Below are positions 35,397 to 49,008 of a DNA stretch of 64,000 nucleotides, one piece after another. Source of the stretch: Lophius americanus (taxonomy: Eukaryota > Chordata > Actinopteri > Lophiiformes > Lophiidae). The notes under the pieces are model-generated. The model was given only the letters and a program-made list of their open reading frames with translations, did no database searches and was not told the DNA's origin. A program made the position numbers and the translations under genes. The stretch covers positions 2,172,501 through 2,236,500 of the forward strand of contig JBBDHG010000097.1 of the NCBI GenBank assembly GCA_037951165.1, given 5' to 3'. Position 1 is the stretch's first letter. Each line of letters begins with the position of its first letter.

Positions 35397-38026
35397 GCCC
35401 CTCCTGCGTCTCACCAGGTTGAACACCTGTGCATTATGCTGATCCTGCTCCCAGGAGGCACTTCCTCCTCGCTTGGTTAAATGTAACATACATTAATATA
35501 TTCTATACAGCTGAAAACCTTTTTTGTATTTGAATATTTGGTATTTAAGCATTTTCACAGTCAGTTTCAGAAAAAAACATTAAACTATGCTCTTAATTCC
35601 TCAGCTAAGGAGAAAGGAAGTATTATCACATATCCAATCATTTAAAGTGGTTGCAAAATCACACCATTATATTTTATTGGCAGCTTGTGAGAACACTGGA
35701 TGTTTAATTATTCATCAATAAAACATAGAAGCCTAGAGCAACTGCAATGCAAGTGTTGAAAATTCTTGTTTTTAGTAGAAATCTAAAATTGGTAAATATT
35801 TATTTATTTGTGAAATAATATTTATTTGTTATAAATGAATATGCAATGAATATAAATAAAAAAAAATCCAAACAATGTAGCTCCAAAAGATTTGTAGAAA
35901 CAGGAAATATTTTAACCATCTTATTTGAATATTTTATGGTAGATTAGCTAATAGACTGACTGACATCACATATTTATTGTAAATGGATCTATCATATTGA
36001 TATACACAAACAATTTACAGTTGGCCATTTCAAAATAAGATGTTTCGACGTTGTTATAAAATTCTCATTGGACTTATTAACTTATAACTAATTTTGCAGT
36101 GGTCAAATACGACAATATTGTCAAACGTAAACTACTGTCTAGCCAAATATAAGTAGTTGAACAGAAAAAGTAATCATTGGGGACACTGAATACCTGTGTA
36201 CTTAGAAACTGCAAAAGGCACCTGGTCTGTGGCTGATGATGTTGAGATGATGCACAAGATATATTTTATAACGCAGCAGGATTATCAAAAATAAGACAGT
36301 GGCGATGCTGCCTGATAAAGTGTGAATAAGATTATATGTCCAATTCTCTATTTAAATAGCTTTCTCTTGCATCTCATAATCAAAAGTCGTTCTGAACAAA
36401 TATCCTAACATGATAGTGTAGCGTTTATTAACACGAGGAACAGAAGAAAGTATATGCGCACCATAAAACTCTAATATAATGCATTAGGGGCCTTGCATAA
36501 ATTATCCTTGGTTGAAGTAAGGCTCAATATTTCTGTAAATGCTCGTTATGGCATTGGGGTGTGTCCTACAACAGCCAGGTTATGTATCTAGTTAACGACA
36601 GTGCAAATGGACAATATCCGCATGACTCTTCAACACACTGTGCTTCTTCACGGTGCCACATTGACATAATGACACAAAGTTATTCACTAGAGCAAAAACT
36701 TAACTGTCACTGTTTACAAACCTGGGGTACCACCTAAAAATGATATCCAACATCCACCATCAGCAGAAGTTGGCTGTTTTAATTGCCTTATTCAGGACAC
36801 TTTTTCATCCGCCAGCGCGACTGACTTGATTTATATGGACAGACTTGTTTATTTTAATCATGACCTGTCGTGCAGGTAAGGTTTTTTTCCTTTTGTTGAG
36901 TACCTGTTTAACGTTGTATCTGTCCAGGTTGTGATTGTGGGACACACATACAAAGGGAGGAGAGATGGTGAGCCACACCCACGGACTACTTTTCTAATGA
37001 CCCTGCTTCATTGTGCGAGCCAGAGGATCTGCTGCTAAATGATTGACTTACTAATGGACTACAGGTAAACTTGCTGCCAGAATGGTAGGAGTGTCAAACC
37101 GTTTTTCTTTTCCTTGAACTTAACTGATTCAGAAACACATTTTTTTAACTGAATCGGGTTGGAAACAGAACTAGATTTTGAACTGAATTCCAATTGAGTT
37201 TGAAACCACAATTCAAAGTCAACTTGAATTGAATTGAAGTGTTAACATATATGTGCTTTTCACAATTGTCAGGGTTGTGATGTTGGGTATGATGATAGTT
37301 CACTTCTTTTGATTTTGAATCAATCATCTCTCCTGGATTGTAACTGGATTGGTTGGGGCTTTGGTTCACAACGACCACCACTGGTATGGTTAACAAGCCT
37401 GTACCGGCCAGAGCTATGGATCTACCCAGATCTCAGGGATAACTCCAGAGCTTTTCAATCCTGCTTCCTGAAATATCACCCATGTTCACTGCAGAGCATG
37501 TGCAGCAGACTAATGAAGGTGGAGTGTGAGCATGTGGACTTGAAAAATGGTGAACTATTCTTGTGATAGGTGAAGCCAGGTAAAACCCAAGTACAACACG
37601 CACAGTGGCCTCAAGGACACAGAAATAAGACTAAATGTAAATCTTCTTCTTCTACTTTGTTATATCTCGGCAGCGGTCGTTGCGAATCCGAGCCCCAAAT
37701 GATCCGGTCTGGAAAATCAGTTTGGTGGTCCATATTTTGATTTGCGAGAGGTTGGAGGAGAGGATTTCCTGACACAACCATCCCCAATTTTCCTGGCTTA
37801 GGACCGAAGCTAGAAGTACACTGGCTTGTGACCCCTTTGTGGCAGGGTTGTGTGAACTAATAAAAATGACAGTTGGGAAAAATTTGCTCTAGCGTACCAG
37901 TCATCCGGCAACAAGCCAAAAACTTATCTAGGAATATTCCCTTTTATACCAGAATATATTTGGGTTCCTTTAGAGTACATTTTGCTTTTGATTTACCATC
38001 AATGTCAGTAAGATGCATTTCCAGAC
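35397..38026. other. AT-rich intergenic spacer, unit 3
   Basis: No gene recognised. The 85-codon frame at 37309-37566 has three amino-acid changes relative to the other units. Confidence 0.5.
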
Positions 38027-38032
38027 TTTATT
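38027..38032 (-). promoter_or_regulatory. Polyadenylation signal of P450 copy 3
   Basis: AATAAA about 100 nt past the stop codon. Confidence 0.6.
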
Positions 38033-38130
38033 CATATATTTTGTGTTTTGAAATAAAACACAAAACAATAAACACTCCCAGAGTGGCGTTGAAGCACATG
38101 ACAGCACTCAAGGAGTAACAGCACAGTTAG

Positions 38131-41049
38131 TCAGTGACGCCTAACAGCACACAGCTCATGAGGAGAAGGGGAGAGTATAAATCCCATAACCGGTGTGAGA
38201 TCCAGTTCATCCTCTTTAACTCCAGGGGGAGGAGTGAAACGAAATCGCTGAAAGAGGGAGGTCAAGAAGAGGAAGAGTTCCATTTTGGCCAGATTCTCAC
38301 CAAGACATGCTCTACGACCTGCAAGGGGAAAGACGTCCAAAAATTAAACCGAATTATATCTTCAGCAGAATAAATGTAATCTCATATAGTTGTACCTGCA
38401 GAAAATGCCATGAAGGCATCTCTTCTGATGAATTGACCCTCCTTATCCAGGAAGTGGGAGGGGTTAAAAGTGTGTGGAGTCTCCCACTCACTCTCATCGC
38501 ACAGAACAGAAGTAAGAAAAGGATAAATAGTTGTTCCCTATAATCAAAGGTGCAACATGGGATGTATTTTATCAAGTCTTGGAAACAAAGTACTTCTTTC
38601 AGTTTTCAGGGAAGAAACATGAAGACAAAAAAAAACTTCAATTTGGATTGCCATAACAACAGACCTGTTTGATGAAGTAGTTTAGGAAGGTGATGTCTCG
38701 GCTGGTAGTGTGACGAGGCTGAATTATAATACTGGCCAGTCTTTGGGTCTCGTGGATTACAGCGTCAGTGTACGGAAGGTTCTTCCTGTCCTCTAATCTG
38801 ACCTGACGACTGCCAACAACCCGGTACAGCTCCCTCTGGACCTGGTCTAAATGCAAATGAAAATTACTACATTGTAAATCCAACTACATTGTGACAACTT
38901 GCTGAACCAAGCTTCTTTCTTTCTTTTTTTTTACCTTGAATGTGAGGATATTTGGCCATGAAAAGTAGACACCACCTCAGTGTAGTTGCTGTGGTATCAG
39001 TTCCAGCTGCAAAAAGATCCACTGTACTGTCAACCAAGTTGTCATAATGGTAGTGTGAATCCTTTATTTCAGACTCCTAGTATGGAACACAAAAAGGGGG
39101 ACTATTTGTTAGACATAGGATTGTTGGATTTGCATCATGAACCTTGGAGAAGATTCATTGGAGTTTGAACACCTCACCTCCAGTTTTAGCTTATGCACCA
39201 GGAATGCATCAACAAAGCATCTGCACATCTCAGGGTTTAGAGTCTCCTCTAAACCCACTATGATGTTTTTTATTTGCTTTTTGATGTCCTTCACATTCTT
39301 CATCATATCCCTCCAGTTCTTAACAAGAGGGCCCAGCCGAGGAAACACATTGTATATCTGTCAAAAAGCACAAACACTTTTATTATTGTTGGATTTAGCA
39401 CACCAATGTGACAGTCATGAAATCTTGAGCAGCTGCTGCATTAATCAATTTCTCTAAAAGCCTTGACTTATAACTGTTTATTAAAAGAAATAAAATGGTA
39501 AAACTGTGCATTTGGTACAAACATCTCATCTCATCCTTGCAACAGGTCTCTTACTATCCAAAAGCTCCCTGGGCTACCGACAGGTTACCATTGCCTCTGG
39601 AGACCCTTCTCATACTTGATTCGGTTGGATTAACTCTCTCTCGCTCCTCATCTCATGTCCAGGGTTTGCCAGCAGGGGTGTAAGAACCATGGCGGAACTT
39701 TGCAGTGTCTCATCATATGATACCTGTTCCCCCAGCCTTCTTTTCTGCCTACTACTATATCTGCTACTACAGAAATACTGGCTTACTTCTAATCTCCACT
39801 GAATGTCGGCATCCATCAGTCTTTTCATTCAGCTTCATTGTTTTGGTAAAATACTTAATAGTGCATTTAAAGATAAGCAGCATTTGAACCAGTTTTGCTA
39901 GACCTGTATCTAAACTGAGACTATCTGTCTCCAAAGCTACCTGTTATACAAGGAATGTTAACATAGATACTGTAATAACGCTCAGAAATGTTCTGCTGCA
40001 GCCCAAAGCTTAAGGAATCCTACTGTAACCCAGTTCAACAGGGTCTCACTCTACAACAACTAACGCATTTAATCATTGAAAGAATGACCACCTGAACCGT
40101 GGCAGATCCTAGTAGACGGATGATCTCATGTATTTCTTCCACCATAGCTAAGAGGATAGGATCTGTGTATTCAAAGCGTCTTCCAAACAATAGAGCTGAT
40201 ATAATATTTGAAGAAGCCCTGTTAATCAGCTGAGTGGTGTTGAAGGCTTTACCTGAAAGAATAAAGTTAGGGTCAAGAGGTGGATCCCAGGTGTCTAGTA
40301 ATTTAGGTACAGTGCTCTATTATTAACATTGTTACCTTCATATCTTTCAAAACTTTGAATAAGATACTGACATTCCTCAGTGATTTTCTCTTCGATAATT
40401 CTTTTACCCATCCCAAAGTCACTCAGTGTTGACAGAGTAAAGCGTCTCATTTCTTTCCAGTTGTTGCCATTGGCAAACAATATGCCTGGAAACAAAAGAA
40501 GTTCAAGTAAGTAAAAAGGTTAACGAGTAACTAAAAAATAAACTTTCAACGATATTCTTACCATGCCCTTGGTTGATGTTATACAATAAAGGAGTGATAT
40601 CTCTCCCTCCAAACTCTTCAGCATGATTCACAAGAGCCTGTTTGACTGTCCTGTAACCTGAAAGCACCACCACCTTCTTAGGTCCAAGGTAGACCGTGAA
40701 CACTGGTCCGTATTCTTTTGACAGCTAAAAAGATGGAGACATGTAAATCTGAAACTTGCAATCCTAGATTAAAAAAGGAAATTTACTCCAATATATTAAC
40801 AAATGCTATTTCTATAATATGAATGGAAATAAAAAAAACATTTCTCACATTTAAAAGTGATATGTGGAGTCTCCTCAGATCCACCTGAAGCAAGTTACCC
40901 AGCAGAGGCAGAGGTTTAGGTCCTGGAGGTTCTCTTCTCTTTTCTTGGGAGCTGAAATTGCAGTAAAAAAGATGCAGGACCAGCAGGACCACAACGGTCA
41001 CCAGCAGTGAGACCGAGGTGGAGGACTGGAAAATATCTTCAAACATCAT
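38131..41049 (-). CDS. cyp2k-like: Cytochrome P450, CYP2K-like, copy 3 (nine exons, 502 aa, most divergent)
   Basis: Exons: 41049-40849, 40724-40562, 40485-40336, 40252-40092, 39357-39178, 39076-38935, 38846-38665, 38537-38396, 38318-38131. The reading frame is complete. Relative to copies 1 and 4 I read G39R (next to the proline hinge), R143S, K169R, I224V, V254I, S366T and Q387L. S366T gives ETQR, the usual CYP2 form of the K-helix motif. Heme Cys445 and AGTDTT are intact. Intron 1 has lost about 20 bp near the donor (around 40830) and the intron 6 CT tract is short. Confidence 0.92.
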
Positions 41050-41362
41050 CCTACAGTCACCTGGAAGCTGAATGCTTTTAGGAACACAAACCCTTGAACT
41101 GAACAGTTTTCCTCACAGTGAGATCAAACGTTCCGCGTTGAAATGAGGTTATTTGACACGGTGTCAGAACGTCTCTTCTCTGGGTGTGTTTGTAGACCAC
41201 AGTCCAACCTTCTTGGTACAAGAAGCAAAAAAACTGGTCGTTCTGCATTATAAATTCTGCATTATGCATCTTAAATAATATAATTTATGGTAACAACATT
41301 AGTTGTAGCACACCAGAGTAATTAAAACCGATGAAAATGGTTAGTTGTGTAATCTTCAAGCT
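41050..41362 (-). promoter_or_regulatory. Proximal 5' region of P450 copy 3
   Basis: Same version as unit 1. It has a separate 63-codon upstream frame (41269-41078) that stops before the P450 ATG, and the TGACACGGTGTCA palindrome is present. Confidence 0.35.
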
Positions 41363-43113
41363 TTAATAATAATAATAATAATAATACATTTAATTTATAA
41401 TGCACTTTGTGAGCTGAAATTGCAGTTTGAGTTAAATCTTAAACTGCTACAAAGTGGTACAATGTAAAAGCAGATAAAAGCATCAATAAAAACCTGATCA
41501 AAAAGCAGCAATATTAATTAAGGTTATAGGTTCTGCTAAAAAGGAAAGTTTTAAGTCCTTTTTTAAATGTGTCAGTCGTCTGTGGAGCCCCCAGATGGTC
41601 AGGGAGGGCATTCTACACATGAGGAGCAGCAGAACAGAAGGCCCGATCACCCATGGTGCTGAGCTTAGTCCGGGGAAGGAGGAGGAGGTGTGAGTGGGTA
41701 GAACGGAGGGATCGTGTCGAGGTCAGTGGGGTGAGTAGTTCTTTCAGGTAGGGGGGTGCGTTACCATGGATGCACTGGTGAGTGAGGAGAGAGATCTTAT
41801 AATCAATCCTGGTGGAGATGGGAAGCCAATGAAGGGAATGAAGAACGGGGGTGATGTGTTTGTGTTCACGCACTCTCATCAGGATCCTTGCAGCACTGTT
41901 TTGAACATACTGCAGTCTTTGAAGACTTTTATCAGGGATCCCGATGAGAAGTGAGTTACAGTAATCCAGTCGGGAGGAGACGAACGCGTGGACCAGCTTT
42001 TCAGCATCACTCAAGGTGAGTGAAGAACGGAGTTAGGAAATATTTCTGAGTAGATGAAAGGAGATCTTGCAGATGTGTTTGATGTGGGATTCAAAAGTGA
42101 GTTGAGGGTCAAATCTTACACCGAGGTTGGTGACTGATTAAGAGAAGGGAATGTCATGACCAGAGAAGGTAATACTGGTTATGGAGGAAGACTGGGTCTG
42201 ATTAGGGTGCCAATTAAAATAGCTTCGGTTTTGGAGCTGTTCAACTGCAGAAAGTTGTTTTTCATCCACACCTTTATCTCCTCCAGACAAGCGCGGAGAG
42301 ATGACAGGGGAGATGATGATGACGATGAGGATGGAGAGGCTGTGGAGGAACATGTGTCAGTTTTTATGTAGATTTGCGTGTCATCAGCGTAACAATGGAA
42401 TGAGGGTCCATGTCGACTGATGACACGGCCAAGGGGGAGCATGTACAGTATGAAGAGAATGGGGCCAAGACTGATCCCTGGGGGACTCCACAGGTGACGG
42501 TGTGTGTTCCGGGACCTTGAACTTCCAAGGGAAACGTATTCTGTTCTGTCAGTGAGGTAGGATTGAAACCAATTTAGGGCGGTGGCAGTGAGTCCAGTGG
42601 TGTGATGTAGGCGGTGTAGGAGTATTCCATGGTCAACTGTGTCGAAGGCAGCAGACAAATCAAGGAGAATCAGGAGGGAAGGTGAACCAGCATCTGCTGC
42701 CATCCGTAGTTCATTTGTGACTCTAAGCAGAGCTGTTTCTGTGCTGTGGGCGGAGCGGAAACCAGACTGAAAGGTTTCAAAGAGGTTGTTGTATTTGAGG
42801 TGGTACTGGAGGTGGGCAGCAACTACTTTTTCCAGAACTTTGGAGAGGAATGGGAGTTTGGAAATGGGCCTTTAATTAGCAAAAAGTTCTGGATCGAGAG
42901 TGGGTTTTTTGAGGAGTGGTCTGATTATGGCGGCTTATAGGGCAGATGGAACACAGCCGGCCTGGAGGGATTGATTTATTACAGCGGTGATCAGGGGACT
43001 GATGGAAGAGATGTTTGTTTTCTCTAGGGCTGTAGGAAAGGGGTCGATGGCACAGGTGGAGGGCTTCATCGTCCTGATGATAACCTCAACCTCCTACTGT
43101 GAGATTTCAGATT
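41363..43113 (-). mobile_element. L2/Rex1-like LINE, unit 3
   Basis: Same frameshift after SLGSSRS as unit 1 and the same YADDTQIY segment. In addition the 3' coding part is open for 133 codons (42014-41613) through SRLDYCNSLL, LHWLPI and DRAFCSAAPHV, the usual end of this LINE group's polyprotein. Confidence 0.88.
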
Positions 43114-43131
43114 TCACAGCAGGAGGTTGAG
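43085..43131. repeat. 18-bp inverted repeat at LINE/MITE junction, unit 3 (one mismatch)
   Basis: Arms 43085-43102 and 43114-43131. The left arm has CTACTGTGA in place of CTGCTGTGA, so one base pair is lost. Confidence 0.93.
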
Positions 43132-43140
43132 ATTTCAGAT

Positions 43141-43374
43141 AAAAGCCTTATATAAGCCTTATAATGAAGGCAACACATGCTTTAAGTGTCTATATTAGAT
43201 ATATTAGCCTACTATCAAGATGATAAGTAGGCTATAAATACATAATGAGCATTCATGATTAAACGTTTATTTTACCTGCAGCGCATCCTGGAGAGAATGA
43301 CGCACCACGTGACTACTCTGCTGTACGATGGTGCTTTAAGTTTAACTTCCTTTATAATATTAATGTATTTCTAT
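43141..43374 (+). mobile_element. hAT-type MITE, right half, unit 3
   Basis: Same breakpoint as units 1 and 2. Confidence 0.7.
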
Positions 43375-43591
43375 ATAGAAATACAATACAGAAATCAGAT
43401 TTTGGATGTCATTTTTATTTTAGGATTATTCTCTTAAAAGTTTGTCAAGAAAACCTCTGAGCTGTAAATACTTGTAGAAACCTTAACCCCCAGTGAGCAC
43501 ACTGAACAGGGACATTTCTGCTTTTCCATTTATTTTTGATCACTGCTGTCTTGGATTTACATTTTCTAAATGCCATGGAGTTTATGTTTAT

Positions 43592-43732
43592 GTCTCCTGG
43601 TATCTCATCCATGTTCTTGAGACTGTGCTGGGAGACTAAGAAAAACCTTCTTGCAACTGCAAGCAGGGATAAACCATCCTAGAGGAGCTGGACCACCTCT
43701 GCAGGGTCAGTGGGCTGCAGGTAATGCCTCAT
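43592..43732 (-). mobile_element. Tc1 N-terminal fragment, unit 3
   Basis: Equivalent of 13342-13482. Confidence 0.65.
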
Positions 43733-44934
43733 GTCAAAAGTAGTGACAAAAACACCAGCAGAACACAAAACTAGAGCAGAATCAGTCAGGAAAGAAAGGT
43801 AGATGCAAAATCAATGTCTTTCAAACAAATCTGGATTTAGATAAATCATTTTAGGAATATATATTGTCATTTGAAGAATACATATCTGTATTTCTTAATA
43901 CATATATGAATGTATCTCTAGATAAAACAATATTTAATAAAAATTCTTAAAATCCATCAGGTTTTAGATTAAAAGAAGATTGTTCTAAATGTAGATTTGA
44001 ATTTAGACAAACCATCTAACTAAATCATATCTGGATTAAATTGACCATTATAGAAAATATGAATATTTGTTTATCTGGATTCAAAATAAATCTTTTTATC
44101 ATATCAAATGTATCTGGATAAAGATAAAAACATTTCTTTGTAATGTCTTTGAGACTGTGTCAGTTGAAGAAGAAAGTATTAGTTCCAACTGCTGCTTTAG
44201 TGAGACGCAAATCTGGGAAGGCTCACTTTCTACTCAAAAGTAAAACACATCCTCAAAAGTAGAAAAAAGCACTAAGAGAGCGAAAGACTCCGCCAAGGGC
44301 CAAATCCTGTCTCTGAACCTCCTTTATTTCTTCATCTTTTGCTATAAACAGACATTATTGTGTCATTTCCTGTTCCTCTCAAGTATAAAACATCAAAGGA
44401 ACAACAGGACCCAAGGTTCAGGAAAAATTCATGCCGATTTCTCCATCATGTCTGAGTTATTGGTTATTGTCAGTCTCTAAATCTACTGCAACTACACTAA
44501 CTATATAGAAGAAATATAGTTAGAGAAAAAAGAAAAAATGGACACAGCTTCAAGGGAGTGCCTCAACAAACTGCTTATTATTTATATTTGATTTTATTTT
44601 AAAAGCCTTGAAACACGTATCGCCACCAACATTTATTAATCATTATTAGATTTAACAAAACCTGCATATGGGTAAAATCTTTATGCATATATATCCAATA
44701 GTTTTTCCATAATTTTTCTAACAAATAAACGAAAAGAAAAAATAACAGGCTGAAAAACAAAATCTCCTTTCTTGGCAGAAGTATAATGAAAAAGGCGCGT
44801 GCAGAACTCTGTCCATCTGAGCATTTACGATTCTTTTCACCACGTGTGAGTGGTGAGACCTACAAGCCATCATGGTCTATTTAAATGAATAGACTGCAAT
44901 AATTCCTAAAACTTCTCCCCAAATGTTTAAAAGT
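43733..44934. other. AT-rich spacer, unit 3, no gene seen
   Basis: Equivalent of 13483-14685. Confidence 0.5.
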
Positions 44935-45006
44935 GGGCTCGTCCGGGATTTGAACCCGGGACCTCTCGCACCCAAAGCGAGAATCATACCCCTAGACCAA
45001 CGAGCC
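44935..45006 (-). tRNA. tRNA-Pro (anticodon TGG), unit 3/4 junction
   Basis: Intact, with loop TTTGGGT, identical in sequence to 14686. Confidence 0.93.
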
Positions 45007-45152
45007 TCTGACAAAAGAGTTTGCAGCTGGAAATAATTACGGCATATGCCGTGATTAGACTTGAGCCTGGTGATGTGGCACTTTGATGCCAGGTGGAACT
45101 CAGGGTCTTCTTGACCAGTGTAGGGTCTTATAGAGGGTCTGAGTTTCATCCT

Positions 45153-45807
45153 GGTACCTAACAGCAGTCAGGGTAACGTTGGCTAACCCTTTGGAGGTCT
45201 GGTAGACCATCCAAGGATCTGTCTGCCCAGGCCGTCACTGACCCACCACCAAACCGGTCCTGCTGGATGATGATGCAGGAACATTACGTTCTCCACGGCG
45301 TCTCCAGACTCTGTCACAAGAGTCACATGACCACCGTTTGAACCTGCTCTCATCTGAGAAGAGAACGGGGTACCATTTGAGAACCTGCAAATTCTGCTGT
45401 TCTCTGGTGAACACCAATTGACCTCGACGGTGCTGGGCTGTGAGCAGAGGTCCCAGTGGAGGACGTTGGGGCCTCAGGCCACCCTCAAGCAGTCTGTTGC
45501 TTACAGTTTTGTCAGAAACATCACTCCACTAGCCCACAGGAGGTCATTTTTAAGGAATCTGGCAGTGCTCCTCCTGTTCCTCCTCACACTGAGGAGCAGA
45601 TACCGGTCTGGCTGCTGGGTTGTTGTACTTTTACCGATCTGTCAAGCTCTCCGCGTGTAACAGCCTGTCTCCTGGTATCTCATCCATGCTCTTGAGACTG
45701 TGCTGGGAGACTAAGAAAAACCTTCTTGCAACTGCAAGCAAAGATAAACCATCCTAGAGGAGCTTGACTACCTCTGTAGGGTCAGTGGGCTGCAGGTACT
45801 GCCTCAT
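45153..45807 (-). mobile_element. Tc1/mariner transposase remnant, unit 4
   Basis: Same FSDESRF and RVWRRRGER segments. Transposase is not restorable from this copy. Confidence 0.85.
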
Positions 45808-46252
45808 GTCATATGTAGTGACTAAAACACCAGCAGAACACAAAACTAGAGCAAAATCAGTCAGGAAAGAAAAGTAGAGCGAGATGAATTGTGGCCACCA
45901 CCTGCAGAACCATTCCCTTTTGGGGGGTTGTCATGCTTTTGCCTCTCCATGGCACCTGTTGTCACTTTCATTTACACCAAAGTAGGTGAAACTGATTCAA
46001 AACCACTTGTGCTTCATAAATGGACAGATTGATAGCCCTGAAGTTTAACTGACTTGGTGTCACACTGTGATGATTAAGTGTTCCTTTCATTTTTTTGAGT
46101 GGTGTATATTCAGTCTATCACTAAATGTTGGTGCTGCTATGAGCTGCAATGAATTATCTGTGACGGGTCAGATCAGTTGGTGCTGGTCGTTCCACAAGTT
46201 TCAGAGACTAGTCCCAATTATTAATTTCTGTCTACACCAGATGGTCAAAAAT

Positions 46253-46324
46253 GGGCTCGTCCGGGATTTGAACCCGGGACCTCTCGCACCCTAAGCGAGA
46301 ATCATGCCCCTAGACCAACGAGCC
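46253..46324 (-). tRNA. tRNA-Pro (anticodon AGG), unit 4
   Basis: Same 72-nt sequence as at 840. Confidence 0.93.
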
Positions 46325-46442
46325 TCCACATACAGATGTTCACAGCTGGAAATAGTTCTGGGAAGTCAGATATAGCTGGTGATGTGGCAACTTCATGCTA
46401 GACATACTACATGGATCAACAGCACCATCTGCTGGTCCCTGT

Positions 46443-46444
<2 letters not shown>

Positions 46445-46494
<50 letters not shown>

Positions 46495-46514
46495 GACAGA
46501 GAGAGAGAGATAGA
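46445..46514. repeat. GA-rich microsatellite, unit 4
   Basis: A (GA)n run with two GACA interruptions, as in units 1 and 2. Confidence 0.95.
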
Positions 46515-46678
46515 AGATCTATTTTTATATGGAGAAAATATGGAGTTGACAAATGCCATGTCCATTATGTACCCAACAAATACCAAATATTTGTGACTTT
46601 CTGCATGCCATGGAGTTTATGTTCTTTACAGAAACACTTTGCAGTAATTCCTAAACTTCTCCCCAAAACGTCAAAAGT

Positions 46679-46786
46679 GGGCTCGTCCGGGATTTGAACC
46701 CGGGACCTCTCGCACCCTAGGCGAGAATCATACCCCCAGAGTTTAGGGGTATGATTCTCTTGGTCGAGGCCCTAGACCAACGAGCC
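46679..46786 (-). pseudogene. Hairpin-interrupted tRNA-Pro(AGG), unit 4
   Basis: Same 36-bp insertion as the other three units. Confidence 0.85.
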
Positions 46787-47202
46787 TCCGTACTGGTGAT
46801 GCCACACATTCTAAATGTCGACAGCACCGCCTGCTGGTTTCACATGACCTCTGAAACATTGTCCATATGATGGAGGGAGAGTATCCTCGTCCTGAATGGA
46901 AAAAAAAACCTCTGTCCGGCAGAGAGCAAATATTTGGTATTTGTTTGGCACACAATGGACATGGCTTTTGTCAACTCCATATTTTCTCCATATATTCTCT
47001 TAAACGTTTGACCAAAAAACCTCTGAGCTGTAAATACTTGTAGAAACCTTAACCCCCAGTGAGCAGACTGAACAGGGACATTTCTGCTTTTCCATTTATA
47101 TTTGATCACTGCTGTCCTGGATTTACATTTTCTAAATGCCATAGAGTTTATGTTCCTTACAGAAACCGAATGCATAACTCCTAAACTTCTCCCCAAATGT
47201 TT

Positions 47203-47258
47203 GGGGATTTGAACCGGGGACCTCTCGCACCCAAAGCGAGAATCATACCCCTAGACCA
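47203..47258 (-). pseudogene. Truncated tRNA-Pro(TGG) remnant, unit 4
   Basis: Same truncation and MITE fusion as at 1790. Confidence 0.85.
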
Positions 47259-47320
47259 GGGGTCGGCAACCCAAAATGTTGAAAGAGCCATATTGGACCA
47301 AAAAAACAAAAAACAAATCT
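47256..47320 (+). mobile_element. hAT-type MITE, left half, unit 4
   Basis: Same breakpoint as in units 1-3. Unit 4 has no matching right half after its LINE, because the LINE there runs on at 58262. Confidence 0.7.
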
Positions 47321-48436
47321 TTCTGACAGTTTTACAGTTGATTACAGCCTTCATCAAGGCTAGCATGCAGTAATGCGTCTACTGACACACAGGCCACCTG
47401 CACAAATTCTGCTTGCTCCTTGACATCTAGGGTCCATTCAGACGGTTTGTTCGACTTTGGCATCCAATTAGGTTCATGGTGTTGTCTGTAATTTTATAAT
47501 GCAGAGTCAGCTTACAAGGTACTGATTTTTAAACAGACGTGAGAAGATAATTACAAAGGCTTAAAGAGCTCTAGGCCCTGCAGAAACACATACGAGTAAC
47601 CAAAAGAAAAGGATTAATTTGACAGCACATATGCAACATTCAGAACATATCCAGCACAACATAATACACGTGAAATATACAATATATGACACAATTTAGT
47701 CCACAGAAACAAATTTGAATTGTTTTAATTTTGACACATTTAAGACACATTTCCCGGAAGGCAAGTGTCGTGAACATGAGCACTACACTTATGTTCATAT
47801 GCTCATATGTAACCACATGAGCATTGTGGTTACATTTGGGTTAAATATACCCCAGGGTTGGCATCCATTTTGTCATTTAAATTCTTCCAAATGTCACCAC
47901 TTTATCATCCAAGTACAACAATAAAGATCCTTGAATCTTGAATAATTGACATAATTTCACTAAATCAATATTCGCACAAGAGGGGGGTCAGATGATTGTA
48001 TAAACCGATGAAGAAGACAAGGATTGTTCATAAGACTAACCCTAACCCTCTCATCAAGACTGGAATACTCCATCCCAGATATGCTTTCTGTGTTTGAAAG
48101 GTTATAATACCACTATCCTCTAAAGCCTCCACATGAAGTAAAGCTGCATGTTCTGGCAGACAGGATGCAACTGTAAGATCAACTGTGGTGTAAAGAGGGG
48201 AAACACCTTAAGTGGTTGTATTTTCAAATAGTCTGCTACTTCCAACATTAATGACATTTGAAGCATTTATATTTAAAGTGCCTGTTGCAGAAGTGTCTGG
48301 AGGACGGTGAGATAATTGAGGTGTCCTCCATCTAACACATGGACAATGTCTCTCTTCTTGGTTGTTAGATAGAAACGTAAGGGAGGCAACTTTATCTTCT
48401 CATACAGTTCTCCTACTGTGAAATTATCCTGTAATG

Positions 48437-49008
48437 CAGGGGTTCCCAAACTTCTCAGCCCGTAACCCCCAAAATAACGATGCCAGAGACTGGAGACGCC
48501 CATAAGAAACAGAAGAAAAAGTGCGCACAGGACGCACACACTAATAGGTGTATCCAAACACGGACATAACGACAACACAAAAGAACACAACAGCCTGAGA
48601 ACCATGATATGATTTCACATATAACAAATTACTATAAGATAAAAGCCGAATATGTCAGTCAAAGAAATCTCCATGTAACTTATGTGTGAACATTGTTGCT
48701 GTCATGTGCAAACTTAATTTTGACACAATCCTTTCATTTCCATGTTAGCAGAAGAATACCTCAGTCAAAATAATACCCAGAAGCTAAAGCACTGAGTAAA
48801 CATGTGAACATTGATGGGTAGGAACTGTGCCTGGAGCACAGTCCATTCTGGGTTTAATTTTGGAGATCATTCTCCGCGTTTAGACGCAATCTGTTTTTAT
48901 TTTTAATAAATGTCAGTGCCGAGAAAGTCTTTTCACAAAGGTATGTAGAGCCAAACGGAGTCAGTACGTCAATGGCGGACCTGGATAGCTGTGGATATTC
49001 TCTTTGTC
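48437..49008 (-). mobile_element. hAT remnant, unit 4
   Basis: Carries the KNRLRLNAEND frame shared with unit 2 and the fifth block. Confidence 0.75.
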